A stretch of DNA of 64,000 nt from Serripes groenlandicus (GCA_031761405.1 JASEVX010000001.1:24519346-24583345), one strand, 5' to 3'; counted from the first letter of the stretch, positions 37,026-47,979 are shown. Numbers and translations: made by a program. Notes: generated by a model not told the origin, from the letters alone.

Positions 37026-37160
37026 AAACTTAAAATGTCTTATCGAACAAACGGTTAACCAATAGAACTGAGGAAAATGATCTGACGGCGGCGACACAGG
37101 GACTTTGTCTTCGATGGTCGCATAGCAACACGGACGGTCGGTTATCCTGCAGCAAATGTC

Positions 37161-37377
37161 TTAATCCTTTTCCACATACAGACGCTCTCTGACAACCCCA
37201 GCATTAGACGACTTTTGAAAACATTGTTACAGGGCATTATGAGCAATTTCTCCTTCTGCCACAATGTTTTCAATTCTTATAAATAATTAAACTCCCTTAT
37301 ATGGTACTTTTCACTTTTTTGCTGAGATGTTTTCAATCTCGTCTGTTGCAGAATTGTTCTATGTGGGAAAGGGTTTA
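37161..37377 (+). mobile_element. TTAA-MITE
   Basis: ttaatccttttccacataca to gtgggaaagggttta; hairpin partly deleted (gggcattatgagc). Confidence 0.72.
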
Positions 37378-37716
37378 GGTAAGGTTTAATTTCTCTTTCA
37401 ACAATGCAGTTTCAAAACAAGTAAGGCGTTGTTATTCGATATAGTTTAAATAACTTTTCGGTCGTGATGACGTAATTTAGTCTGGTACCCAACTTAAACA
37501 TATTGATGACGGCGTGGTCATCATCTGTTTCTGTCGGGAATCAGTACAGTTTTTAAAAGCAGTTTGTTTATCTACCAATGAGGGAAACGCATTTACAGGC
37601 ATTATATTCGTCACTAAAATTCTGTAATTTATTACGAGGAGCCAGCTTAAAGTCGTAAATAAAATGTGTGCTGCATCATAAAAAAACGCACCGCTACGAT
37701 TGGTTTATTACCACGT

Positions 37717-37775
37717 TTAACCCTTTCCCACATAAAACAATCCGGAGCAGACGACTTTTTAAAAAGCTTAACTCT
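37717..37775 (-). mobile_element. TTAA-MITE, 5' stub before the 39-bp minisatellite
   Basis: ttaaccctttcccacataaa, gcagacgactttttaaa, then the tandem array. Confidence 0.65.
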
Positions 37776-37780
37776 GTAAT

Positions 37781-38075
37781 GTTACAATATCAGTGCATAA
37801 TTAATGTTATTATTGTAGAGTTACAATATCAGTGCATAATTAATGTTATTATTGTAGCGTTACAATATCAGTGCATAATTAATATTATTATTGTAATGTT
37901 ACAATATCAGTGCATAATTAATGTTAGTATTGTAGTGTTACAATATCAGTGCATAATTAATGTTAGTATTGTAGTGTTACAATATCAGTGCGTAATTAAT
38001 GTTATTATTATTGTAGTGTTACAATATCAGTGCGTAATTAATGTTATTATTGTAGCGTTACAATATCAGTATTAA
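37781..38075 (+). repeat. 39-bp minisatellite, about 7.5 units
   Basis: gttacaatatcagtgcataa / ttaatgttattattgtag repeats from 37781 at 37820, 37859 and onward, with one +3 unit. It cuts a MITE that begins at 37717. The period of 13 codons keeps a frame open; no protein is supported. Confidence 0.9.
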
Positions 38076-38210
38076 ATTACTTCAATCTCTCTTTTCATAG
38101 TAGCTTCCCTTTACTGAACATATATTTAAGGCTGAGAGAGGTGTCTTGATCTTTGGCTATATATTATAGTGGATGCATGTATCTCTTGTAAGATGGACTG
38201 ACTGGATGGA

Positions 38211-38500
38211 TTGATTTAGGTTTAAACGCCGTGTTCAGCAATTGTTCAATCATATCACGACAGCCAGTTCATATACACATGCGTTTCCTGGCTTTCTCAT
38301 ACCAGTTATCCACACGAGTTGTCTTTCCAAGCAACTGGCTGCTTTTCCACACATACTGTTAGATCTTTCGTAGAATACGAATGCCGCTTTTGGCATTTAC
38401 TTTTTTTAAACGTCAAAAAGAATTATGACTGAGCTGGGGTTCGAACTCAAAATCCCTGTATTGATAGACTGCGTCCATATAAATATACTTTCCGGGGGTT
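38211..38500 (-). mobile_element. SINE-A copy, inverted
   Basis: On +: tgattgatttaggtttaaac start, tcatatcacgacagccagtt, caagcaactggctgcttttcc, then gctggggttcgaactcaa and gatagactgcgtcc (tRNA-like head at the 3' side). Confidence 0.7.
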
Positions 38501-38515
38501 CGGGCCATATATCTC

Positions 38516-38733
38516 TTAACCCTTTCCAACGTATAGACAGTTTATGATGCTTCTGCAGCAGACGACTTTTGAAAACATTGTGGCAAAATGAGAAATTGCT
38601 CATAATTTTGCAACACTGTTTTCAACTCTAATTAATAATAAATTAAACTTTTATTTATGAAGACTGTTCACTATTTTGCCAATATGGTTTGAAAGTCGTC
38701 TACTGTTGATTTGTTGCATGTTGGGAAGAATAA
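38516..38733 (+). mobile_element. TTAA-MITE
   Basis: ttaaccctttccaacgtata to tgttgggaagaataaa; one hairpin arm decayed. Confidence 0.68.
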
Positions 38734-38914
38734 ACTGACGCGTTCAGTGCAGTCTATACCCTGTCTGTCGAGGAGTCCCCATGTTTTTAACCCCGCACTG
38801 GTGATATATAGTCGAATGAACACAAGTACACTTCAACAATCTTCACCAAATAAGCATTAATCCGCAACGCGCAATTTCTTCATTTATGACTTATAATTTA
38901 TAACAATGTACCCG

Positions 38915-39157
38915 TTAATTCTCTTTCCAGCATACAGCGAATCTGCAGCCAGCAGACCACTTTGAAAACATTTGGTTATATATGTACTTATATACGGAAA
39001 CTCTATAAATGAAAGAAGAATGATTGTATAAAGTTGGAAACATTGTGTCAAAAAGGGAAATTGCTCATTATGAGCTATTTCTCCATTTGCCACATTATTT
39101 TCAAAAGTCGTTCGTTGCATTGGCGTCAGAACGTGTATGTATGTTGGAAAGGGTTAA
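38915..39157 (-). mobile_element. TTAA-MITE
   Basis: ttaattctctttccagcata to gttggaaagggttaa; hairpin gctcattatgagc. Confidence 0.7.
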
Positions 39158-39273
39158 TCTCACGTCGTCAGTAAACTATCATACTTCAAGATTCATGAGA
39201 ATCCTTATACAAAGATGTTTCCGTACCATCTGATATATCAACATGGCAACGTAGAAATACAGGAACATCTCGG

Positions 39274-39414
39274 TTAACCCTTTCCCTCATGCGACAATTC
39301 TGCAGCAGACGACTTTGAACGTATTTTGTCAAAACATAGAATATCATCATAATTGAATGGATAACCTATGACAAAAAGTGGAAAACATTGTGGCAAAAGG
39401 AGAAATTGCACGAT
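39274..39414 (-). mobile_element. TTAA-MITE cut at the hairpin tip
   Basis: ttaaccctttccctcatgcg to gagaaattgcacg; continues into the 160-bp segment shared with 43.6 and 43.9 kb. Confidence 0.8.
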
Positions 39415-39575
39415 GCCTGCTTCCTTGATACTCTAGCAGTACTAGAGTCTATGTATTGGAATGAACTCCAATCATTCCATCAAGTCAGATACGAATCCGA
39501 GAACTTTGAAACGAGAGGTTGATGAACCTCTGTCTTACACACACTAAATTCTGACGTCAGATATCGAATCTCTCC
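39415..39575 (+). repeat. About 160-bp segment, copy 1
   Basis: atgcctgcttccttgatact, gaactttgaaacgagaggtt, ttctgacgtcagatatcgaa, tctctcc; similar to 43625-43797 and 43926-44088. Confidence 0.85.
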
Positions 39576-39806
39576 TTAACCCTTTCCCTCATACGACAAT
39601 TCTGCAGCAGACGACTTTGAACATATTTTGTCAAAAAATAGAAAATCTCTATAATTGAATGGATAACCTATGACAAAAAGTGGAAAACATTGTAGCAAAT
39701 GGAGAAATTGCAGGTTTTGTGCAATTTCTTCTTTTGTCACTATGTTTTTTTAAAAGCCGTCTGCTGCAGAGGCGTCAGAAAGCGTCTATATGAGGGAAAG
39801 GGTTAA
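39576..39806 (-). mobile_element. TTAA-MITE, complete (young type)
   Basis: ttaaccctttccctcatacg to tgagggaaagggttaa; hairpin gcaggttttgtgc, one mismatch. Confidence 0.88.
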
Positions 39807-39894
39807 AGAACTAGTCATTGTTGCGAAAGGTCATGTATACGCAGGTTTGTATTGCATGCTACTCCACGCGTGCTGAACTACAGTAGTCGCCCTA

Positions 39895-40127
39895 TTAACC
39901 CTTTCACACCTGCAGATGCATTTTGACGCAATAGCAGTAGACGAATTTTGAAAACATTGTGGCCAAAGGTGAAATTGCTCATGATGAGCAATTTCTCCTT
40001 TGGCCACAATATTTTCAACTTTATTTAACAATAAAGCTATCTTTTATGGAGATTTCTTTTTAGGTTTTTGCCACTATGTTTTCAATGTCGTCTGCTGCAG
40101 ATTTGTTGTTTGTGGAAAAGGGCTCAA
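39895..40127 (+). mobile_element. TTAA-MITE
   Basis: ttaaccctttcacacctgca to gtggaaaagggctcaa; hairpin gctcatgatgagc with ggccaaaggtg arms, the same subtype as 4533-4767. Confidence 0.75.
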
Positions 40128-40169
40128 TTATATAGAAATAATTAACTTAACGATGACTGAAGGATTTGT

Positions 40170-40374
40170 TTTATCCATTTCCCACATATAAAAAATCTGC
40201 AGCAGATGACTTTAATAAACAACCAAGCAAAAAATAATAAAATTCTCCATAAGTGAAAGTATTATTTTTTGATAGATTGTGAAAACATTAAGAAAAAAGA
40301 AGAAATTGCTCATCATTAGCAATTTCTCCTTTTCACAAAATTATTTAAAAAGTCTTCTGCTGTCGATACGTTAA
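40170..40374 (-). mobile_element. TTAA-MITE, right end lost
   Basis: ttatccatttcccacatata, hairpin gctcatcattagc, ends at gatacg where the next copy starts. Confidence 0.6.
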
Positions 40375-40603
40375 CCCTTTCCCTCATATAGACGCTTTCT
40401 GACGCCTCTGCAGCAGACGGCTTTTTGAAGACATAGTGACAAAAGAAGAAATTGCTCAAAACGAGCAATTTCTCCTTTTGCCACAATGTTTTCCACTTTT
40501 AGTCATAGGTTATCCATTCAATTATAGAGGAGATTTTCTATTTTTTGACAAAATATGTTCAAAGTCGTCTGCTGCAGAATTGTCGTATGAGGGAAAGGGT
40601 TAA
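40371..40603 (+). mobile_element. TTAA-MITE, complete (young type)
   Basis: ttaaccctttccctcatata to tgagggaaagggttaa; hairpin gctcaaaacgagc. Confidence 0.88.
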
Positions 40604-41340
40604 AATACATTACAATAAATTAACATGCATTTATATCTGGGGAAAGGGTTATCTGTTTCAAAAGTGTACGTCTCACACACTCTCATTGAAATGATCATTT
40701 GAAGTGTCTGAAACGCTTTTTGTTAACATACCCCTTTGTGTCATCGCCTGATCAATAAAAAGAAGAAATACGAAACGCAAGTTGAGTTTCGTTATTATAA
40801 CTTTTGTTGTTGTCTGTGAACCAATTATTCTAAAAGAGCATGACAGCCTCAAAGTACCAGGCCAAGTACCCGAATCATGAGTTGACACACGTTCGGTCAT
40901 ACTGTGGTCTTGTTCGACACATTATTCACGTAACATGACTTCTAAGAAAAAGTGTAACCACGACAGTCGGTCGCTTTGAAAAGCAAACAAAATAAAAGTT
41001 TTGAACGATTTATGACGATTGCATAAAAATAATCACAATGCGATTAGAGGATGGGAAATATGGCGATTGTCGTAATAATACTTGTTGAAAGTAATAAATC
41101 TAAAGTTTTGATAATGTAGGGTTTAGTCATTTTGAATACAATCCGACAATGGTTTCATTATCAGAAGCAATTTCTTTACTCTTCAGTTGAGTTGAACTAT
41201 AAACAAAGATAGACTTTGTATGTAACTTTTTAAATGGTAGTATTGAGAAATACTCATTTTGTTATTTACAAACAAGACATCTTGAATATGCTTAATGAGC
41301 GGTGCTCCGCGAAAAGCAACCTTTACCGTAATTATTATTC
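40604..41340. other. Intergenic, nothing recognised
   Basis: AT-rich sequence without a repeat family I recognise, no open frame with family features and no RNA gene. Confidence 0.5.
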
Positions 41341-41349
41341 GAGTGGAAG

Positions 41350-41545
41350 ACCTGTTCGCGGTTCCATGGGAAAGGATCTAAAGGGATTCTGGTTTACAGA
41401 GTAATCATGAAACTCTCTTTGACTAATTTGCGAACAGAACAGAGCCACACCAGACTGCGGGTAAGCGCTTGCTGATCCGGTTCTATACTGATCGCAAAAG
41501 TCTGAAGGTTGATTTTCGCAAGGTGCTGTTCAAATATCGTATCCC
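41350..41545. mobile_element. GATC-type element, heavily decayed
   Basis: gcgaacagaacagagccaca, ggtaagcgcttgctgatccg, gttctatactgatcgcaa, ttgattttcgcaaggtgct; alignable only in pieces. Confidence 0.4.
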
Positions 41546-41782
41546 TTTCCCTCATATAGATGCATGTTGACGCCGCTGCAGCAGAAAACTTTTTAAAAAC
41601 ATTATGGTAAAAAGAAGAAATTGCTCATACTGAGCAATTTCTCCTTTTGCCACAATGTTTTCAACTCTTTTAACTATTTAAATTTTCCGTTTTTGAGATC
41701 TGTTTCATTATTATTATTATTAGATATTATTCATAATTTTGCCTAGTTGTTTTCAAAGTCGTCTGCTGCAGGTTTGTTGTAC
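41539..41782 (+). mobile_element. TTAA-MITE, right end lost
   Basis: atccctttccctcatataga, hairpin gctcatactgagc, ends at tttgttgtacagtg; a short ATT repeat lies inside. Confidence 0.65.
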
Positions 41783-41969
41783 AGTGACGTATTTCAATTC
41801 GAGTTTTAAAACACCGAATGAATGCAATTCATGTGAACAAGATAAGATATCATACTACGACATATTGGAACTATCTAAGTTGTGGATGCCATGCAATCTG
41901 ACTAAAGTACACGATCTGACCAAATGTATGCGTAGCGTTAATAGGAGATGATTATAATGAGATTGGGAT

Positions 41970-42310
41970 GCCATGGCGAGTGAATTCAGAACTAAAATTA
42001 GTTTAGCCATTGGGTTCTGATTGCACATATGCATGTAAATCAAGTATGATCGTTTTGGGAACCATGGCCCATTAGTTTAGGAACTAATTCATGACTGGAA
42101 ACTAAATGAGTCTAGCCATAGTGTACTGATTGCATACATGAACGTACAATGAAGCGGAAAGTTCTTTTTGTAAATGCCCGTGAGTTCAGAAAATAATTCA
42201 TAACTGTAATCTGAAATTAGTTAAGCCACTTGGTTCTGGTTGCATATATGAATTTAAACCACGTGGAAATCCTTGGGTGTAATGTACCGTGAGTTCAGGA
42301 ATAGCTGGAG
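41970..42310 (+). repeat. About 109-bp tandem repeat, three diverged units
   Basis: The words gtgagttcagaa, ataattcataactg, agttaagccac and ttctgattgcatatatg recur near 41970, 42076/42124 and 42180/42233. No coding potential is visible. Confidence 0.65.
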
Positions 42311-42357
42311 ACCGATTTTAATTCCAATGTTCGACGTTAACGTAATCAGAATTGAGT

Positions 42358-42538
42358 TTAAGCAGACGACTTTTGAAAACATTGTTGCAAAAGGAGAAAT
42401 TGCTTATAATGAGCAGTTCCCCCTGTTGCCATAAACTTTTCAACTTTATACAATAATAATCTCTTCATATAAAGAGATTCTCCATATCTTTGTCCAAACG
42501 AGTTACGACAGATGTGTCGTATGTGGGAAAAGTTTATA
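42358..42538 (+). mobile_element. TTAA-MITE, left end lost
   Basis: agcagacgacttttgaaaac, hairpin gcttataatgagc, end tatgtgggaaaagtttata. Confidence 0.6.
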
Positions 42539-42869
42539 GTTGAGAAGATCTCATCCTGACGTCAGAGAAAACTGGTCAATGGTTATCTTTATACTATGCC
42601 TACATTATTTTGAGAAATGATGACAATAAAAGTGAAAATTATGGCAACGAACTAAATCCATTATTGTGGTGTTTGTTTGATAAAACCGGAAATTAAATTT
42701 TGTTCGTAGAAAAACACCGGATTTGTAAAGTAAACAAACACTTCATGTTAAATTGATCTATCGACTTGGATGGGCTAAGCTTTCATAATTCTTATTTGTT
42801 TACCACGAATTTGAGACTCGTATACTTTGAAATAATAAATAACATATCAAGTTTCATGTGGTCCCTTGC

Positions 42870-42977
42870 TTGGGAAGATTGTTGTGTGGAGTACTTGTGT
42901 GCGAAAACCAGGAAACATATATGAGTAGGTGAACTGGCCGCCGTGATATGACTGAGAAATTGTTAAAAACGGCGTTA
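42870..42977 (+). mobile_element. SINE-A 3' fragment
   Basis: ttgcttgggaagattgttgt, gtgcgaaaaccaggaaac, gtgaactggccgccgtgata, tgactgagaaattgttaaaa; truncated at both ends. Confidence 0.7.
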
Positions 42978-43167
42978 GTTTTTTAAGTCTACATGTACCC
43001 TAAGTCATTCGGAACTGCTTCGGACAGAAGAGCGACCATTTTGATTGCCAAAGTAACCCAAAAGCGGTATAGTTTTTTAGCATCATTGTTGACGAATCAA
43101 TGTAATGGACTAAAATCATTGGAAGACCTTGACTCATTTTTACAAGACAATATTAACCATTTCTTCA

Positions 43168-43340
43168 GTGAGACGAATTTTGACGCCTCTGCAGCAGACG
43201 ACTTGTGAAAAACAGTTTAGCAAATGGAAAAATTACTCATTCGACTCTGTTCTAGAATAATACTTTTAAATTTATAGTTTTGCCTAGATGTTTTCAAAAA
43301 GTCGTCTGCTGCAGATGTGTTTTACGCTGGAAAGGTTCAA
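43168..43340 (+). mobile_element. TTAA-MITE, ends decayed
   Basis: gacgcctctgcagcagacga to gtcgtctgctgcagatgtg, ctggaaaggttc. Confidence 0.6.
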
Positions 43341-43392
43341 AGTTTAAAAAACGAATAATTACTAAATATCATCTCGTTAAGTTGGACGTTAG

Positions 43393-43552
43393 AAAGCAGA
43401 CGGCTATTTGAAAACATAGTGACAAAAGAAGAAATTGCACAAAATGTGCAAATTCTCCTTTTGCCCGCACAATGTTTTCCACTTTTAGTCATAGGTTATC
43501 CATTAAATTATAGAGATTTTCTATTTTTTGACAAAAATGTTCAAGTCGTTCA
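43393..43552 (+). mobile_element. TTAA-MITE, both ends lost
   Basis: gaaagcagacggctatttga, hairpin gcacaaaatgtgc, gtcataggttatccatt, ends atgttcaagtcg. Confidence 0.7.
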
Positions 43553-43624
43553 GTCGATTTTGATTAGTTTACTTCAATTTTTCTTTATTTCATATCGATT
43601 GCGAAATAATATCAAATTAAACAC

Positions 43625-43797
43625 GCTCGATGTCTGCTTTCCTCGAGACGTAAGCAGTGCTAGAGTCTATGTATTGGAAAGAACTCTAATCATTCCGTCA
43701 AGTCAGATACGAATCCGAGAACTTTGAAACGAGAGGTTAATGAACCTCTGTCTTACACACACACACTAGATTCTGACGTCAGATATCGAATCTCTCC
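43625..43797 (+). repeat. About 160-bp segment, copy 2
   Basis: tcgatgtctgctttcctcga, tctatgtattggaaagaact, gaactttgaaacgagaggtt; an extra acac relative to copy 1. Confidence 0.85.
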
Positions 43798-43925
43798 TTA
43801 ACCCTTTCCCTCATACAACAATTCTGCAGCAGACGACTTTGAACATATTTTGTTAAAAAAAAAAATTGAATGGATAACCTATGACCAAAAGTGGAAAACA
43901 TTGTGGCAAAAGGAGAAATTGCACG
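43798..43925 (-). mobile_element. TTAA-MITE cut at the hairpin tip
   Basis: ttaaccctttccctcataca to gagaaattgcacg, with an A-run where the wild-type copy has tcaaaaaatag. Confidence 0.8.
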
Positions 43926-44088
43926 ATGCCTGCTTCCTTGAGATTCTAGGAGTACTATCGTCTATTTATTGGAAAGAACTCGAATCATTCCATCAAGTTA
44001 GATACGAACCCGAGAACTTTGAAACGAGAGGTTGGTGAACCTCTGTCTTACACACACTAGATTCTGACGTCAGATATCGAATATCTCC
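43926..44088 (+). repeat. About 160-bp segment, copy 3
   Basis: atgcctgcttccttgagatt, gaactttgaaacgagaggtt, ttctgacgtcagatatcgaa, tatctcc. Confidence 0.85.
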
Positions 44089-44131
44089 TTAACCCTTTCC
44101 CTCATACGACAATTCTGAAGTAGACGACTTT
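44089..44131 (-). mobile_element. TTAA-MITE stub
   Basis: ttaaccctttccctcatacg, tgaagtagacgactttg, then the segment shared with 23.9 kb. Confidence 0.7.
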
Positions 44132-44186
44132 GCTGACAAAAAGATATGTGAATACCCTAGATGACTAGAAATCTGATGGAGTGATG

Positions 44187-44415
44187 TTAACCCTTTCGCT
44201 CATACGGCAATTCTGCAGCAGACGACTTTGAACGTATTTTGTCAAAAAATAGAAAATCTCTATAATGAATGGATAACCTATGACTAAAAGGGGAAAACAT
44301 TGTGGCAAAAGGAGAAATTGCACGTTTTGTGCAATTTCTTCTTTTGTCACTATGTTTTCAAATAGCCGTCTGCTGCAGAGGCGTCAGAAAGCTTCTATAT
44401 GAGGGAAAAGGTTAA
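44187..44415 (-). mobile_element. TTAA-MITE, complete (young type)
   Basis: ttaaccctttcgctcatacg to tgagggaaaaggttaa; hairpin gcacgttttgtgc. Confidence 0.87.
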
Positions 44416-45060
44416 AGATAATGGAATGCAATGTCTTAACCTTTGCCGTCTTACAACTTAATGTAATGGACCAGTTGTGCAAGTCAACGACCGTTTTCTT
44501 TCATAAGTTTGGATAAGGCGATAAGCTCCTGATTGTTCCGAATGAATAATCACGTGACGGATTTGAGATATCCTTCCGCATTAATTCTCGGATCAAAGAA
44601 CCTCGAGTGAAAAAAGGTGAAAGCTCAGGTCGGAGATTGTTTGTCCAACGTTAGGGGGTCGCTCTTATATTTGTTTAATTACGGATGAACGTGCGGGATT
44701 CTTACTGTGAAATTAAATACAATCTGGTTAAAATCGATATATATCTTTGATCTGGTTGTTCATAGCTCCATCAACTTATACTCGGCTTTATTGACCTGAT
44801 CCTGGCCTTTAGGGGGAAGAGGCATATTATTGTCAAATATACATGTATTTTGAAAATTTCATACAATTTGTGCAGTTGCTATGAAGAAAAAATAATGTTC
44901 AGATAAACGACATACAGTTTAAATTAGATGCAAATACAATGCACGTCAAAATAACACGTATACAGTCGAACCTCGTTAATCCGGACACTTTGATTACCAG
45001 AGAAAAAAGTCCGGATTAACGATTTAGAAATTTTACCGGCATATGTATGTAGTACCGTTC
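44416..45060. other. Intergenic, nothing recognised apart from a pogo-type end
   Basis: Only the CAGTCGAACCTCG fragment at 44962 stands out; no gene or RNA signal. Confidence 0.5.
44962..45025 (+). mobile_element. CAGTCGAACCTCG-ended fragment
   Basis: tacagtcgaacctcgttaat, ccggacactttgattacc, gtccggattaacg: a pogo/Tigger-type end with a small internal palindrome; the other end is missing. Confidence 0.5.
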
Positions 45061-45274
45061 GATAACCCTTTTCAACATCCAGCCGCTTTCCGACGCCTTT
45101 GAAGCAGATGACTTTTATGAGCATTGCGACAAAAAGAGAAAATGCTCAACACGAGCAATTTATCATACAACAATGTTTTAAATTTTTTTTTTAGTAATAA
45201 GTTGTTTATTTATAGAGATTTTCCATTTGTTTGACTATACGTTTTCATATTTTGTTTTATGATGGAAAATGTTA
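45061..45274 (+). mobile_element. TTAA-MITE, decayed
   Basis: gataacccttttcaacatcc, hairpin gctcaacacgagc, end gatggaaaatgttaa. Confidence 0.6.
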
Positions 45275-45375
45275 AGAATAAGTAAATGAGAAGCGAATAT
45301 CGAATACTGTAAATCATGATTATATTGTGTATATTATGAAGGCTGATATTAGTATCAATTATATGACTATTATAT

Positions 45376-45565
45376 TTATCTCTTTCCCACATACAACGAA
45401 TCTGCAGCAGACGACTTCGAAAGTATCGTAGCAAAATATGGAAAATCTTTATAAATGAAATCAGTAATGTTGAACAGAGATGAAAATATTGTGGCGAAAG
45501 GAGAACCTTAAATTCGTCTGCTGTAGAAGAGTCCAAATTCGGTTTAAATTGGGGGAAGGGTTTTA
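45376..45565 (-). mobile_element. TTAA-MITE, hairpin deleted
   Basis: ttatctctttcccacataca to ttgggggaagggtttta. Confidence 0.65.
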
Positions 45566-45815
45566 AATCTCGCATGGTATGATAAACACATATCGTCGCG
45601 AGTAGTAGGGGGTACGTCCGTTACTAACTACAGAATAAATAAATAAATAGTTTGAAATCGTTCGATAGATAAATCATGTGACTTGATTGATCGAGAGTTA
45701 AAATTAACCAATAAACCATCTAACATATCAGTCATCAAATCAAGAAAAGAAGTTTCCTTTGAAGTTCGATTTACCCTTTACCTACGATATTTATCGTTCA
45801 AGCACAAAATAATTT

Positions 45816-46076
45816 GAGCCGTTCCACGAGAAAACCAACATTGTGGACATGCGTAAAGTATCGACCCGGATCAGCCTAAGCATGCAGTGCAGGCTAATCC
45901 GAGCAGACACTTTTCGCCTCATGTGGATTTTCTGTTTCAGGAATCATTACTCAATATCTCTATCCCCCTGAGACGGAATGTGTCGGCCCGGATTAGCCTG
46001 CGAGGACTGCGCAGGCTAATCTGGATCGATACATTACGCAGAGTCCACAATATTGGTTTTCTTGCGGAACGGCACA
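45816..46076. mobile_element. Long palindromic GATC-type element
   Basis: gagccgttccacgagaaaac at the left; ggttttcttgcggaacggca at the right. Interior ggatcagcctaagcatgc, aggctaatccgagcag, cctgagacggaatgtgtc. The best preserved copy. Confidence 0.75.
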
Positions 46077-46113
46077 TTTGTGTTAATAATGTGGGAACAG
46101 GAACACATTTTCT

Positions 46114-46250
46114 GTTAAACCAGACGACTTGAAACATAAGTATATCAGGTAAATCCGCAGCATTATGAGCAATATCTCCTTTTGAAACAATGTTTCCAAA
46201 AGTCGTCTGTTTCAGAGGCGTCAGCAATCGTAAGTATAAGGGAAAGTGTT
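46114..46250 (-). mobile_element. TTAA-MITE remnant
   Basis: ttaaaccagacgacttgaaa, gcattatgagcaatatctcc, end taagggaaagtgttaa. Confidence 0.6.
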
Positions 46251-46441
46251 AAGACACTATTTATTCTGTTGTGTAGAACGTTTTCACTTATCAACAGTTT
46301 TCCCTTTACGGGCGATAAACGTTAGGAGAGCCGCGCCATGCGATAATAGGTCGTATTGCACCTCCGTAACGGGATCTCATGTAAGAGGACATAACACCAG
46401 TAAAACTACAAGTCTTATTTCTTGTCAGATTTGTTTGTTTG

Positions 46442-46620
46442 TACGCTGTTTTAACATCGCTTTCAACAATGTGTCAGTTATATTCACTGCGTTTCCTGTG
46501 TTAAGTTTACCAGTACTGTATACTTGTACCATTTATCCTGACATCAACGAGTCATGCTAACTCTGTTATCGTGAGCGTCAATGAGGTCAAGGCATTACTG
46601 CCATTTAAAAAAATGTTTTG
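46442..46620 (+). mobile_element. SINE-B copy, degraded
   Basis: gctttcaacaatgtgtcagt, tatattcactgcgtttcctg, atcctgacatcaacgagtc and ggcattactgccattt. Confidence 0.6.
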
Positions 46621-46765
46621 GGCAGAAGTTGCCAACTTTGTCCTTACTAGGCGGAAGCGGATAGTGAAGACTCTGGTGAGCCTGTCTGTGCGCATGTGCA
46701 TGCTAGCCGGAATCTTCAATGTTCACCGATGCAACAAGCAAGTCGCGGATAATTTATATATATAC

Positions 46766-46996
46766 AGTAACCCTTTCTCTCACATGAACGCTTTCTGACG
46801 CCTCTGCAGCAGACGGCTTTTTGAAAACATAGTGACAAAAGAAGAAATTGCACAAAACGTGCAATTTCTTCGTTTGCCACAATGTTTTCCACTTTTGGTC
46901 ATAGGTTATCCATTCAATTATGGAGATATTCTATGTTTTGACAAAATACGTTCAAAGTCGTCTGCTGCAGAATTGTCGTATGAGGGAAAGGGTTAA
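46766..46996 (+). mobile_element. TTAA-MITE, complete (young type)
   Basis: gtaaccctttctctcacatg to tgagggaaagggttaa; hairpin gcacaaaacgtgc. Confidence 0.86.
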
Positions 46997-47015
46997 GAGC
47001 AATCTGCGGTAAAGG

Positions 47016-47215
47016 TTAAGCCGTTTCCACATAGCGACGCGTCCTAATGCCTCTGCAGCAGACGACTTTTGTAAACACTTCTGCAAAAGGAAACATTGCT
47101 AAAAAAAAAGCACTTTCTCCACTTGCTAGAATCAAACTGTCATCTGTTGTGGTTATCTATATTTTTCAGATGTTAGTCGTTTGCTTTCGATGTGTTGCAT
47201 GTGGACAAGGGTTAA
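47016..47215 (+). mobile_element. TTAA-MITE, diverged
   Basis: ttaagccgtttccacatagc to atgtggacaagggttaa; hairpin tip an A-run. Confidence 0.65.
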
Positions 47216-47565
47216 AGCCTGTTTTACAGGGTCGAGATCGACCATTCAAAAGAAAAAAACGATAAAAAACGATCCATCGTTAATAGCAAAGGACGGCTTA
47301 TGTTGTCACGCAGTGAACAACTTATCATTTCCCTTTTCCTGCTATACGCTATTTTATACAACATGGCGTATTTAAAGTACATACATGTGTAAACATGTGT
47401 AAGCAGCATATACAAACAGTGAAGACTCCAAGAAGGGTCGTACATGCTGTCAGCACGTGTTTCGGCTCACCTATCATGCCGTTCGTATAACGGTAGGGTT
47501 GAAATACAATTCATGTTATTATATATATTGTTAATGTTTTATAATACAATTGTGAGAAGCTAATA

Positions 47566-47705
47566 CTAAACATGGTAGTAATGGCTGCCCTCCTTGGTGT
47601 TCAGGGTTGCGGGGTTAGCATAACCAGTGACTGGCTGGTGTCAGGATAAACGGGCCAGTAGAACTGGTAACTTACCCAGGAAACGCCGTGATATAACTGA
47701 AAACA
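47566..47705 (-). mobile_element. SINE-B copy, inverted
   Basis: On +: taatggctgccctccttggt, gcggggttagcataacc, ctggctggtgtcagg, aacgccgtgatataactg, the reverse of SINE-B. Confidence 0.75.
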
Positions 47706-47890
47706 AATCTATGACAGTAGACGACTTTGAAAAACATGTGAAAAATCTCGATTAATGACAGTTTAATTATTAAATAGAATTAAAAAACATTGTGGCAAAT
47801 GGTGAAATTGCTGATCACCTTTGCCACAATGTTTTCAAAAGTCGTCTGCTGCAGAGGCGTCTGAACGCGTCTATATGTGGAAAGCGTCAA
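47700..47890 (-). mobile_element. TTAA-MITE, left end lost, abutting inverted SINE-B
   Basis: tgacagtagacgactttgaa, hairpin attgctgatcacctttgcc shortened, end atatgtggaaagcgtcaa. Confidence 0.62.
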
Positions 47891-47979
47891 TCAGCACACA
47901 TGAGGTTTACGACTACGTTTCGATATATAAAGTGTTTATCATTATCAACAAATGGTTGTAAGCGGCGTAAAACACCAAT

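Noticed and set aside
37668..38075. 135-codon frame with 13-residue repeats
   Set aside because: It follows from a 39-bp minisatellite whose period is a multiple of three; one +3 unit does not break it.
42993..43208. 71-codon frame starting MYPKSFGTASDRRATILIAK
   Set aside because: No recognisable family; the end runs into a MITE (DASAADDL is the gacgcctctgcagcagacgac word).
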